A program made the translations under genes and the position numbers. A stretch of DNA of 25,548 bases from CAMLDH01 sp966250375 (GTDB lineage Bacteria > Pseudomonadota > Gammaproteobacteria > Burkholderiales > Burkholderiaceae_D), in assembly GCA_966250375.1 (NCBI GenBank), contig CBINHE010000059.1:1-25548 (forward strand). Reading direction: 5' to 3'. This document shows, piece after piece, positions 16,122 to 24,819 of this stretch. The notes beneath the pieces were generated by a model, which worked only from the letters and a program-made list of their open reading frames with translations, had not been told where the DNA came from and ran no database searches. Position 1 is the stretch's first letter. Each line of letters starts with the position of its first letter.

Positions 16122-17624
16122 ATGGACTTTAGCATAAAAACATTCGACGCAAAGAATACAATCGCAGCAGCCAAAACAGGCTGTATCGCAGTAGGCGTCT
16201 TTGAAAACAAAAAGTTATCGCAAACGGCATTGGCATTGGACCAAAAAGGCGAAATCACCTCCGCGCTCAAATCGGGCGACATTTCCGGAAAACCCGGCTC
16301 CACACTTTTAATGCGCCGCATCAACGGCGGTGCCGCCGAGCGTGTTCTGCTGGTCGGCTTGGGCAAGGAAGAGCCGATTGCCGATAAGGATTTGTCATCC
16401 GCACTACAGTCGATCGCACGCGTTTTTTCTTCGCTGGGCGCCAACGACGCAATCGTCGCGCTTCCGTTTGACAAGGTAAAAGAGCACGATGCGGCTTGGG
16501 GCGTTCGTGCCGCTGTGTTGGCCGCACGCGAAAACAGTTATCGCGCCGATATTCTGAAGAGCAAAAAAGAGCCTGTGCAAGGCGGTGTCAAGAAGATCGC
16601 TTTTGCCGTACCCGCCACTGCTGCTGGCGCCGCAAAAGAGGCAGTTGCGCAAGCCGTTGCAGTCGCGAACGGTATCGACTTGACAAAAGATCTAGGCAAC
16701 CTGCCGGGCAACGTCTGCACGCCGACCTACCTCGCCAATACCGCGAAACAGCTTGCGAAAGATTTCAAGCTGAACGTCGAGGTACTGGACCGCAAGCAGT
16801 TGCAAGCACTCAAAATGGGCAGCTTCCTATCCGTGACAAATGGTAGCGATGAGCCGCCGAAATTTATCGTCATCAAGCACATGGGAGGCAAAGCGAAAGA
16901 TACGCCGACCGTACTGGTCGGCAAAGGCATCACGTTTGACTCCGGCGGCATTTCGATCAAGCCGGGTTCCGCCATGGACGAGATGAAATACGATATGTGC
17001 GGTGCCGCATCGGTGCTCGGCACATTCCGCGCGATTGCGGAAATGAAGCTGAAGCTCAATGTGATTGGTGTCATTCCATCGTGCGAAAACATGCCGAGCG
17101 GCCGTGCCACCAAGCCCGGCGATATCGTCACCTCGATGTCCGGGCAGACGATTGAAGTTCTTAACACCGACGCCGAAGGCCGTTTGATCCTGTGCGATGC
17201 GCTGACCTATGTCGAGCGCTTCAATCCGGCTGCCGTGGTCGATGTTGCGACCCTCACCGGCGCTTGCGTGACCTCGCTGGGCCATCACAATTCCGGCCTG
17301 TTCACCCGTCACGACAAGCCGCACGACGCGCTCGCCGAAGAATTGCTGGCTGCCGGCAAGTCAACCGGCGATACCGCATGGCGCATGCCGATCGAGGATG
17401 CCTATCAAGAACAACTCAAGTCGAATTTCGCCGACATGGCGAACATCGGCGGTTCAGCCGGCGGCAGCATCACCGCAGCCTGCTTCCTGGAGCGTTTTAC
17501 CAGGAAATACACGTGGGCGCATCTGGATATCGCGGGAACGGCCTGGAAGAGCGGCTCCGCAAAAGGCGCGACCGGTCGGCCTGTGCCCTTGCTGACGACC
17601 TTCCTCATCAATCGCGCGAAATAA
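16122..17624 (+). CDS. pepA: Cytosol leucyl aminopeptidase PepA
   Basis: PepA is a hexameric dimetal aminopeptidase that removes N-terminal residues from peptides; in some bacteria it also binds DNA. The 500-residue protein has all expected active-site residues: K268 and D273 in GKGITFDSGG, K280 in SIKPG, D291 in KYDMCGAA, and D350, E352 and R354 in NTDAEGR. They sit two positions below the E. coli numbering. The N-terminal macro-like domain (1-170) is intact. The ATG is preceded by AAGGAGGGG, a near-ideal ribosome binding site. The divergent arrangement with lptFG is widely conserved. A hairpin follows the stop by 8 bases. Confidence 0.96.
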   Translation: MDFSIKTFDAKNTIAAAKTGCIAVGVFENKKLSQTALALDQKGEITSALKSGDISGKPGSTLLMRRINGGAAERVLLVGLGKEEPIADKDLSSALQSIARVFSSLGANDAIVALPFDKVKEHDAAWGVRAAVLAARENSYRADILKSKKEPVQGGVKKIAFAVPATAAGAAKEAVAQAVAVANGIDLTKDLGNLPGNVCTPTYLANTAKQLAKDFKLNVEVLDRKQLQALKMGSFLSVTNGSDEPPKFIVIKHMGGKAKDTPTVLVGKGITFDSGGISIKPGSAMDEMKYDMCGAASVLGTFRAIAEMKLKLNVIGVIPSCENMPSGRATKPGDIVTSMSGQTIEVLNTDAEGRLILCDALTYVERFNPAAVVDVATLTGACVTSLGHHNSGLFTRHDKPHDALAEELLAAGKSTGDTAWRMPIEDAYQEQLKSNFADMANIGGSAGGSITAACFLERFTRKYTWAHLDIAGTAWKSGSAKGATGRPVPLLTTFLINRAK

Positions 17625-17632
17625 GCACGCCT

Positions 17633-17654
17633 GCAAAACATCGTAGCGTTTTGC
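17633..17654 (+). terminator. Hairpin after pepA
   Basis: GCAAAAC (17633-17639) and GTTTTGC (17648-17654) form a perfect 7-bp stem with an 8-base loop, starting 8 bases after the pepA stop. There is no long T-run after it, so it is a weak or factor-assisted terminator at best. Confidence 0.45.
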
Positions 17655-17671
17655 GAATCAATGTAAGGTCC

Positions 17672-17715
17672 GGTCCCCGCATCGATACCGCCGCGACGGT
17701 ATCGAGGTAGGGACC
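17672..17715. repeat. Long two-part hairpin between pepA and the convergent gene
   Basis: An inner perfect 9-bp stem (TCGATACCG at 17682-17690 with CGGTATCGA at 17697-17705, 6-base loop) is enclosed by an outer 6-bp stem (GGTCCC 17672-17677 with GGGACC 17710-17715), separated by small internal loops. It lies between converging genes, as expected for a bidirectional stop signal, but lacks a T-run on both strands. Confidence 0.5.
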
Positions 17716-17768
17716 GCCCCCCCTCCAGTCCTTGGCAGTTCTCTCCATGCCAACAAGGTCAGCGGCTA

Positions 17769-18665
17769 CTATCTGCGCATTCCATCGTCATCCGGGAAAA
17801 ACTCTTTCATCAGGAATGCCTCGAGTTCAGTGCTGTCCTCGATGCGGGCCGACTGTACGATGACACGGCCCAGCCGATGTGACTCCCAGTTGAAATCGCC
17901 CGTGTAATGCTTGCGGATCAATTCAATCATCCTGCGCACGAGTGCGCGCTCGACATCGCCGCCTAGCCCGGCATCCACTTCAAAGGTCTGTTGCGAACTA
18001 TTTCGGGCACCAAGCGTCCAGCCGCGAAAGATGAATCGCCCGGTACGTGTTCCCTTGTCCAGAATCTGAAACACGCCGCTTGTGCCATTGCGCCGGCCCG
18101 ATTGCGTCTGCAGACTATGCCTGATATTTGCCATTGCGATGTCGTTGGGAGACGGCTCCTGGCTGCCGGCTTGCGCCTCGGCATTCGCGCTTGCGGCAAC
18201 TTCTTCGGCGGCACGGCGGCGCTCACGCGCAGCCTGAATCATGGTAGTCATGTCCATCGGCACCGTGGAATCGGGCACCGGTGCAAGCGGCACTGCCGGT
18301 TCCTGCAGCGGCCGACTTGGCGGTGCCGGCTTGGAGAGCGCAGTCAACGGGCTTTTACGTGGAACGGATTGCGGGCGAGGAGAAGGCGGTACGGCGGCCA
18401 TTGGCGCAGGTATCGACGCTGGAGGACGGACCAGATGCACGGTAAGCGGCTCTTGGCCGGGGTTGCTCTGGTGCGCGGGCATATCCATGCGGTGCGGGAT
18501 CATCACCACGAGCAGCAGCGCATGCATGAACAATGACCCACCGATAGCGGTCAAAATCCGGCGCCGCACCCGCAAGCGTACGTCGGTGCGGCGGCATGTC
18601 CAAATGGAAAGCATGCTGCGCGCATAACCGACTGACACGGGAGAGGTTGGAGGCAAGTTGATCAC
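17769..18665 (-). CDS. Unknown inner-membrane-anchored proline-rich protein
   Basis: I do not recognise a family. The protein has a basic N-terminus, one membrane span (about 38-58, FMHALLLVVMIP), a Pro-rich stretch (80-135), a charged helical part (138-165) and a folded C-terminal domain (170-298) that should lie in the periplasm. The layout recalls TonB-like or cell-envelope spacer proteins: an anchor, a Pro-rich arm and a small globular end; no TonB-type YP motif is seen. The start is uncertain: GTG at 18665 (298 residues) or ATG at 18614 (281 residues), neither with a ribosome binding site, and both keep the anchor. It converges on pepA and lies downstream of the SDR fusion gene, with a 149-base gap. 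Confidence 0.7.
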   Translation of the reverse strand: MINLPPTSPVSVGYARSMLSIWTCRRTDVRLRVRRRILTAIGGSLFMHALLLVVMIPHRMDMPAHQSNPGQEPLTVHLVRPPASIPAPMAAVPPSPRPQSVPRKSPLTALSKPAPPSRPLQEPAVPLAPVPDSTVPMDMTTMIQAARERRRAAEEVAASANAEAQAGSQEPSPNDIAMANIRHSLQTQSGRRNGTSGVFQILDKGTRTGRFIFRGWTLGARNSSQQTFEVDAGLGGDVERALVRRMIELIRKHYTGDFNWESHRLGRVIVQSARIEDSTELEAFLMKEFFPDDDGMRR

Positions 18666-18814
18666 ATCAAAATTCGCACTTTACTTTACTTCTTGCCGTT
18701 CGTCTGCCCAGCAAACTCGTAGCACGAAATCAGCGCGCTGAAATAGCAATTGTTGGTCAATGCATAATTGCCTATCGGGGGATATCTCATCATCGTTATA
18801 GAAATAGAAATGGC

Positions 18815-21355
18815 TCAGGCATGCGCATGCCGATGACTTCCTGGCAGATGCGGGCGCATGCGGGCGATTCTGTCCCATGCGCCGAAATGCGATGCAATGC
18901 GTCCTACCGGGAATGCCAGCCAGATCAGTGCAATGCCGAACAATACCGACGCCGCGGCAGCGATGCTGGTGTAACCGCCCATCACCCAAGGCGCCGCAAC
19001 CAACCATACGCCGAAGCCGATATTGGCGAAACGCAGCGGACGCGCAACCTCGCCCCATGCCATGATCGAAAACGTCACGACCAGCGAGCCGATAATATGA
19101 TCGTTGTCCGCTGCGATCCCCGACGTATCGAAAAGCAGGCGGGTGCACATCAGTGCAACGCCGATTGCGGTGCTCGCGGCCAGCGTCCACGGCACGCCGA
19201 CGCCGGAAAGCAGCATTTCGCGCAGCACCGCGCCGGCTGGCGCCTCGAAATTATCCGAATAATCCGCACTGCCGCCAGCCATCGTGTCGCCGTGCAGCAG
19301 CAGGTACCACAATGGCCGGCCCTGTTGCCGGCGTGCTCTCAGGAATTGCAGTGTGGCCAGTATCTCGTCGAACGAGTATGGAATCTGCAGCAGCATCGCG
19401 AGTGCACCGACCAGGCACAGTGTGCACCAGGTGCCGATCACGACCGGCTGGATGATGATGAAGAATACGCTGACCGCGCCAAGCGGCACGATCAGGATGC
19501 CGAACAACAGCACCAGCCAAGGCATGGTGCGCCAGCGCCGCTTGTCACCGATGATGCCGGTAATGATCTCAAGTACATAGACGGTCGCACCGAGGCCGGC
19601 ATCCGCCACCGGCCACGCTTCCGAGACCGATGACGTGATGATGCGCTCCGTACCGCCGCCGAAGAACGGATCCCACGCGGCATCGATATGGCCAAGCTGG
19701 TATGCGGCGAGATAGCGCGAGATGAACAGCCCGACAAACGCAAGGAGGATGATGGGCAAGCGATTGGTCCATCCGGACGGGCTGTAATCCCAGCCGGGCG
19801 GCGCGTCAGGGCCGGACACGCGCGCAATGGGATTGATGCCCGGTGCGGATGGTATTGCGACCGCAAACGCAATGATCAGTGCGCCGACCAACGTATCGTT
19901 GGCATAGGCAGCCGCACTGGGCGTCCAGAACAGCAGCGGCGCAAACAGCAGCCACAGTCCGAGTGCGGCAACAGTCCAACGTGCCCAGCCGGCATCTCGC
20001 GACAGAGACAGCAGCCCGAACACCACGATCAGCGTGCCGGTAATGATCCCATTCATGGTCATCCAGGTATCGGTGTAGATCAACCCGCGCCCGGTCGGTG
20101 TGACGAGGTCGCCCGGCTGCAACCAGTGTTGCGCAAGGCCGAACACGAAAGGACTGGTGATCAACCACAACCCCAACGCGATGTTGGTGAAGTGGCACCA
20201 GAGCGTCTGCTGGTGCTCGAAACGGTCCAGCGCATGATACTCGGCAATTGCGCTTGGACTGGGACTCTTCTCGCTCGGTGTTTCTTCCAGCCATAACGGC
20301 AACGGGATCTTGTTGCGCTTGTACCATTGCGCCGGGTCCTGCCGCAATTCGCCGACAATGGCCGGAAGACTGCGGCGCAATGTGTGTTGCGGATACCAGC
20401 CAAGCAAGCGTTCGGCGCGCGATATGTCGAGTTCATAGTGGTCGTCCGCGAGTTGCACCATGAAAGGCTTGATGAACGGTTCGACACCGCGGTCGATCGC
20501 ATCCGGTATCACATCCTCCATCTTGTCTTGCAACCAGGCGCCGGTGGTGGCGACACTCTTCGGGATCTGCCGCGTTTCCCAAGGTTCGCCATGCACCAGC
20601 CGGCCGATCAAGTTCTGCAGCGCCTCGTAGCTTTCGGTCACCGGTTCGCCGATGAGTATCGCGGTTTCCTCCGGCAATTGCGTGCGCCGATCGACCGTCG
20701 CGCGGAATGCCCGCGCAACATCTTCCAGATGCACGAATGCCTGTCCGTGCGATGCATCGCCTGGAAACACGCGGCTCAACATTTGCCGCTCGTAGATACG
20801 TTGTATCTGGTAGGCCAGTGACGGCACTTCGCAATTATCGGTATAGACGCCTGCGATCCGCAGTACCACGGCCGGAATGCGCCCGCGTTCGGCACTCACC
20901 ATGTGCTCGGCATCGAGTTTGGATTGCGGATACGGCCATGCCGGCTGGAATGGCGAGTTCTCGTTGATCGGCCGTCCCGGCTCGGTTGGCGCGTGGACCA
21001 GCATGGTGCTGGCATAGACGAAATGCCCGACCTCGAACGACTGCAAAGCGCGCAGCAGGCGTTGCGTGCCTTTGACGTTCACCTCTTCGTACAACGGCCT
21101 GGGTTCGCCGGAAAAATCATAGAAAGCCGCCAGATGGATCACCGAAGCAATATGGTTGCCGTAACGCTCACGTAACTGGGCACACGCTTTTGCCAGTTCT
21201 TGGTCCGACGTGATGTCGGCATGGATGCAATTGGCGCCTTTGCATTCGCGCTCGAAGCCGACGACCGTATATGCATCCGCCAGTTGTGCGGCAATTGCCG
21301 TGCCGAGCCTGCCTTCGGAACCGGTGATCAATACAACAGGTTTCTGAGAAGCCAT
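18815..21355 (-). CDS. Extended-SDR / SPW / VKOR-like fusion membrane protein
   Basis: An 846-residue multidomain protein. Residues 1-335 are an extended short-chain dehydrogenase (NAD-dependent epimerase-like) with TGSEGRLG (11-18), catalytic YPQSK (Y142, K146) and the nearby S116. Residues about 385-500 hold SPW-type membrane segments (GLWLITSPFVFG; GLWLLFAPLLF). Residues about 530-670 form a VKOR-like domain with the active-site pair C644-T-L-C647. A further SPW-like part follows at about 720-815 (GVWLVAAPWVMGG). Bacterial VKORs usually have two more loop cysteines; none is seen between 530 and 643. The SDR part should be cytosolic and the rest in the inner membrane. The redox substrate is unknown. 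The ATG at 21355 has AGGAGA about 8 bases upstream. It lies downstream of the Kef gene, 199 bases apart. Confidence 0.85.
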   Translation of the reverse strand: MASQKPVVLITGSEGRLGTAIAAQLADAYTVVGFERECKGANCIHADITSDQELAKACAQLRERYGNHIASVIHLAAFYDFSGEPRPLYEEVNVKGTQRLLRALQSFEVGHFVYASTMLVHAPTEPGRPINENSPFQPAWPYPQSKLDAEHMVSAERGRIPAVVLRIAGVYTDNCEVPSLAYQIQRIYERQMLSRVFPGDASHGQAFVHLEDVARAFRATVDRRTQLPEETAILIGEPVTESYEALQNLIGRLVHGEPWETRQIPKSVATTGAWLQDKMEDVIPDAIDRGVEPFIKPFMVQLADDHYELDISRAERLLGWYPQHTLRRSLPAIVGELRQDPAQWYKRNKIPLPLWLEETPSEKSPSPSAIAEYHALDRFEHQQTLWCHFTNIALGLWLITSPFVFGLAQHWLQPGDLVTPTGRGLIYTDTWMTMNGIITGTLIVVFGLLSLSRDAGWARWTVAALGLWLLFAPLLFWTPSAAAYANDTLVGALIIAFAVAIPSAPGINPIARVSGPDAPPGWDYSPSGWTNRLPIILLAFVGLFISRYLAAYQLGHIDAAWDPFFGGGTERIITSSVSEAWPVADAGLGATVYVLEIITGIIGDKRRWRTMPWLVLLFGILIVPLGAVSVFFIIIQPVVIGTWCTLCLVGALAMLLQIPYSFDEILATLQFLRARRQQGRPLWYLLLHGDTMAGGSADYSDNFEAPAGAVLREMLLSGVGVPWTLAASTAIGVALMCTRLLFDTSGIAADNDHIIGSLVVTFSIMAWGEVARPLRFANIGFGVWLVAAPWVMGGYTSIAAAASVLFGIALIWLAFPVGRIASHFGAWDRIARMRPHLPGSHRHAHA

Positions 21356-21417
21356 ACCATTTTTCTCCTGGTGTGAGCGCTAGAAAATCGTCTCGGCCCA
21401 AGGAACGCAGGATGCAT

Positions 21418-21458
21418 GCCACTTTGCATGGTGCGCACCCGGCACCATGTCAAATGGC
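21418..21458. repeat. Long hairpin between the Kef gene and the SDR fusion gene
   Basis: CATGGTGC (21427-21434) and GCACCATG (21442-21449) form a perfect 8-bp stem. Beyond single bulges (C21422, T21450) it continues with TTTG/CAAA and GCCA/TGGC, giving about 16 paired bases around a 7-base loop. No T-run follows on the minus strand. It may limit read-through from the Kef gene or mark an mRNA end; its function is unknown. Confidence 0.5.
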
Positions 21459-21554
21459 ACGAAGCTTCTTACCGGCGATGATTTTTACAAGCGACAAACG
21501 GCCGTTGATAAAAACTGCCGTATGCGATGCAGGTATTACATACCGCACGCGGCT

Positions 21555-23264
21555 TCATGGCTGGAGCCCGCCGCCATGTTCGTTTTTCTCCAGTGTCGCG
21601 ACTATATGCCTCGTCATCCCGGATGCCAGCTCCCTTTCACCGACAAAGACTTTACAGGCGTTTTCTCTTTCCAGGAGCGTGGCCTCCGCATCGCTGTGGC
21701 TGCGCACTACACATTCCACCGATGGATTTAGTGCCCGCGCAATTTCAATCATCTGGCGTACATGAAACGTATCCGGAATTGCGATGACGAGCATCTTTGC
21801 GCGGGCGATATGTGCCTGGATAAGGACGGCGGGCTCGGCGGCATTTCCGGCAACAGACGGTATGCCTTGCTTACGCAGCTCATCTACCCTTTCCCTGTTT
21901 ACATCTGCCACGACATAATGAATTCCTCGCTCTGTCAGAGCCTCGGCAACGCATCGGCCAACGCGACCATATCCTACCAAGACCACCTGTCCCGTGAGTT
22001 TTGCCTGGTCAACCGTCATGGGAAGTTCCGCCAACGGGTCGCTTGAGCGCGCAAGCTTGCGGGCAAGCACGGAGGATCGCACCCGTGCCTCGATCGGCTT
22101 GATTGCTGCGAAGATAAGCGGGTTCAGCGCGATTGAAATGATTGCGCCGGCCAGAATCAAACTTTGCGCATCAGCAGGCAGTAGCTTCAGAGAAACGCCA
22201 AGGGTGGCCAGGATGAAAGAAAATTCGCCAATCTGGGCCAGACTCGCGGAGACAGTCAAGGCTGTCCCGAGCGGATACCGGAATGCGAGAACCAGCAAGA
22301 AAGCCGCGATTGATTTCCCGAGAATGATGATGGCAACCACGGCAAGTACTTCAATAGGACGTTGCATGATGACTTGCGGGTCGAAGAGCATGCCTACCGA
22401 CACGAAAAACAGTACCGAGAAAGCGTCCCGCAAAGGCAATGATTCTTCCGCGGCACGATGGCTCAATTCTGATTCTCGCAATACCATGCCTGCGAAAAAA
22501 GCGCCTAACGCAAAGGAAACGCCGAATAGTTCGGACGAGCCATAAGCAATACCAACCGCTGCGGCAATTACGCACAGCGTAAAAAGCTCACGCGACCCGG
22601 TACGGGCAACACTCCACAGTAGCCAAGGGAACAGCTTGCGGCCAACGATGAGCATGAATGCAATGAAAGCACCAACCTGGCCAAGCGTTATGCCCAAAGT
22701 CGCCCACAAACTGCCACCGCCATTTTTTTCCGTGCCGCCCAGCCAACCGGACAGCGGCGGCAAAAGCACGAGTACCAATACGGTGACCAGGTCTTCAACA
22801 ACAAGCCAACCGACCGCGATACGACCGTTGACTGAATCCAGAATGCCGCGACTCTCCAGTGCGCGCAAAAGTACTACCGTACTGGCAACAGACAAGGCAA
22901 GGCCAAACACCAAGCCTGCACCAATATTCCACCCCATGACATACGCAAACCCCATTCCAAGCGCGGTAGCAGCGGCAATCTGAAGTATCGCCCCAGGCAA
23001 TGCAATTTTTCGTACCTCCAATAAATCGTTAAGGGAAAAATGCAAACCGACGCCGAACATCAGCAGCATCACACCGATTTCGGCAAGCTGACTGGCGAGT
23101 TTCATGTCGGCGACGAATCCCGGGGTAGCCGGCCCGATAGCAATGCCTGCCACGAGATAACCAACCAGTGCCGGCAATTTCAGTTTTACCGCCGCCATTC
23201 CAAAAACAAGGCCCATGCCAAGCGCTGCGGCGATAGTGGTAATCAGGTTGATGTCATGCGGCAT
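21555..23264 (-). CDS. Kef/YbaL-type cation/proton antiporter (CPA2)
   Basis: A CPA2 monovalent cation:proton antiporter with an RCK domain, probably moving K+ against H+ across the inner membrane. The 569-residue protein has about 12 membrane segments (1-390), including GYLVAGIAIGP (35-45) and the core VVEDLVTVLVLV (155-166) with the conserved Asp. After a short linker come an RCK/TrkA-N domain with GYGRVG (431-436) and acidic D454 at the end of beta-2 (NAD-type nucleotide site). The length and the short tail fit YbaL rather than KefC/KefB (about 600-620 with a longer tail). The ATG at 23264 has GAGGA about 11 bases upstream; an in-frame upstream start adds 27 residues with no membrane character. 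No ancillary KefF/KefG is nearby. Confidence 0.9.
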   Translation of the reverse strand: MPHDINLITTIAAALGMGLVFGMAAVKLKLPALVGYLVAGIAIGPATPGFVADMKLASQLAEIGVMLLMFGVGLHFSLNDLLEVRKIALPGAILQIAAATALGMGFAYVMGWNIGAGLVFGLALSVASTVVLLRALESRGILDSVNGRIAVGWLVVEDLVTVLVLVLLPPLSGWLGGTEKNGGGSLWATLGITLGQVGAFIAFMLIVGRKLFPWLLWSVARTGSRELFTLCVIAAAVGIAYGSSELFGVSFALGAFFAGMVLRESELSHRAAEESLPLRDAFSVLFFVSVGMLFDPQVIMQRPIEVLAVVAIIILGKSIAAFLLVLAFRYPLGTALTVSASLAQIGEFSFILATLGVSLKLLPADAQSLILAGAIISIALNPLIFAAIKPIEARVRSSVLARKLARSSDPLAELPMTVDQAKLTGQVVLVGYGRVGRCVAEALTERGIHYVVADVNRERVDELRKQGIPSVAGNAAEPAVLIQAHIARAKMLVIAIPDTFHVRQMIEIARALNPSVECVVRSHSDAEATLLERENACKVFVGERELASGMTRHIVATLEKNEHGGGLQP

Positions 23265-23512
23265 AACTATTCTTATCCTCGTTAATGGTCGTTCAAATCT
23301 TCGTTTCGGGCAGGATGCCAAGATATTCAAGGAGAGCATCTGCACTATCGATGCAACGAATGTATACCGAACTTGATCTGATTGGTATATAGGCTGATCA
23401 TACTCGACGCCCAGATAGTTGATGCATTAGTACTGTCGATCTTCGTCCTGGTCGGCAATCCGTTAAGGGTTCGTCAAGGAATAAATTGTGCATTTCGGGC
23501 TTGGAGAAATTG
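23265..23512. other. Intergenic stretch between divergent Kef and patatin transcription units
   Basis: Both neighbours read away from this region, so promoters for each must lie here. A loose TTGATC (23372) with CATACT some 19 bases downstream could be a plus-strand promoter; the match is weak. No hairpin or repeat stands out. The frame that ends at the patatin start is open back to 23423, but without a convincing ATG before 23513. Confidence 0.35.
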
Positions 23513-23587
23513 ATGCTTGAAAGCGTGGTGGAAGGCGTTCTGTACGGCATTGACCGCGACTTGCTGGTGGTGACGGAGCGCACATGA
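23513..23587 (+). CDS. Possible 24-residue ORF overlapping the patatin start
   Basis: ATG at 23513, preceded by GGAGA at 23503-23507, opens a 24-codon frame beginning MLESVVEGVLYGIDRD and ending in a TGA that overlaps the next ATG as ATGA. Position and ribosome binding site suggest real translation and coupling to the phospholipase. I do not recognise the peptide. It may be a leader ORF, a small protein, or the 3' remnant of a larger gene once upstream in the operon, since the frame stays open to 23423. Confidence 0.35.
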   Translation: MLESVVEGVLYGIDRDLLVVTERT

Positions 23588-24729
23588 ATCTTCAAGCGGC
23601 TATTTCAGCAAGGACCGATCGCAACCCGGACCAAGTTGCACGAGGTCAAATAAAGCCAGAAAAAAACATTGACCTTGCACTGCAAGGCGGCGGCGCGCAC
23701 GGTGCATTCACATGGGGCGTGCTGGACCGTCTGCTGGACGACGAACGCCTGCATATCGACGGCATCAGCGGCTCCAGTGCCGGGGCCATGAACGCGGTCG
23801 TGCTGGCAGACGGGCTTTCACGCGGCGGCGGTCCGGCTGGTGCAAAGCGGGCGCTGCATGCGTTCTGGAAAGCTGTGAGTACGGCGTCGAAATTCAGTCC
23901 GTTGCAACGCACGCCGCTGGATCGCCTCATGGGGCGCTGGTCGCTCGACAGCTCACCTGGCTATCTGATGCTGCAACTGGCAGGCTCCCTGATCTCCCCC
24001 TACGAATTCAATCCGCTCAACATCAACCCGCTGCGCGACTTGCTGGTACGTCTCGTCGATTTCGACCGGGTCCGCGCTTGTAGCGAACTCAACATATTCA
24101 TTTCCGCGACCAACGTTCGGACCGGCAAGGCACGCATCTTCCGGCGGCACGAACTGGATGTGTACAAGGTCATGGCTTCCGCCTGCCTGCCGCAACTCTT
24201 CCAGGCAGTCGAAATCGATGGCGAAGCGTATTGGGACGGGGGTTACATGGGGAACCCGGTGCTGTTCCCGCTCATCGACGAAACGGCTACGAACGACCTG
24301 CTCATCATCCAGATCAATCCGATCGTGCGCAACGAGTTGCCGCGCAGCGCCGCCGAGATCATGAACCGCCTGAACGAAATCACTTTCAATGCCAGTCTGG
24401 TGAAGGAAATCAGCTCTATACTCCTGATGAAGAATCTTATCGACGAAGAACATGTCGACCGCATACGCTATACCGACATGCGACTGCACCATATCAGCGC
24501 CGGAGCAGAACTGCTGAAACTGAGCGTATCGAGCAAGCTCAATGCCGAATGGGAATTTCTCGAGTACCTGCATCAGGTTGGATACAAGACCGCCGATCGG
24601 TGGCTGGAGGCCAATTTTGACAAGTTGGGTCGTGAATCGACGCTCGACTTGTCTGCGCTCTATTTCGCCGAGATGAGCGAAGAAAAACGCGTCGTTCAAA
24701 CAAGCACCACGCAGTGGGAAGGCACTTGA
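23584..24729 (+). CDS. Patatin-like phospholipase
   Basis: A lipid acyl hydrolase of the patatin/RssA-type fold with a Ser-Asp dyad. The 381-residue protein shows the oxyanion loop LALQGGGAHGAF (31-42), the nucleophile elbow GSSAG (63-67, Ser65) and the Asp motif DGGYMGN (starting at D218). There is no signal peptide; the N-terminus (1-28) is polar. In betaproteobacteria such proteins are often found near polyhydroxyalkanoate or fatty-acid genes, but none is in this window. GGAG lies 6 bases before the ATG. It overlaps a 24-codon ORF by 4 bases. No clear terminator follows; a 7-bp tandem repeat CGGTCTC at 24754-24768 and a T-run come 25-50 bases later. Confidence 0.92.
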   Translation: MNLQAAISARTDRNPDQVARGQIKPEKNIDLALQGGGAHGAFTWGVLDRLLDDERLHIDGISGSSAGAMNAVVLADGLSRGGGPAGAKRALHAFWKAVSTASKFSPLQRTPLDRLMGRWSLDSSPGYLMLQLAGSLISPYEFNPLNINPLRDLLVRLVDFDRVRACSELNIFISATNVRTGKARIFRRHELDVYKVMASACLPQLFQAVEIDGEAYWDGGYMGNPVLFPLIDETATNDLLIIQINPIVRNELPRSAAEIMNRLNEITFNASLVKEISSILLMKNLIDEEHVDRIRYTDMRLHHISAGAELLKLSVSSKLNAEWEFLEYLHQVGYKTADRWLEANFDKLGRESTLDLSALYFAEMSEEKRVVQTSTTQWEGT

Positions 24730-24819
24730 AACACTGGGGCGTTCGCATGAAGACGGTCTCACGGTCTCGATATATTTTTTCAAAACCGCATACGATCATT
24801 CCGCTTAGTAATCGGGCAG

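Noticed and set aside
18681..19190. A 169-codon minus-strand frame at the 3' end of the SDR fusion gene
   Set aside because: It is out of frame with the SPW-like tail of the fusion protein, which has clear membrane-segment character; the alternative translation has none.
19688..20296. Plus-strand frame of 202 codons rich in Arg/Gln/Pro
   Set aside because: It is the antisense of the SPW/SDR linker; its composition is typical of a shadow frame.
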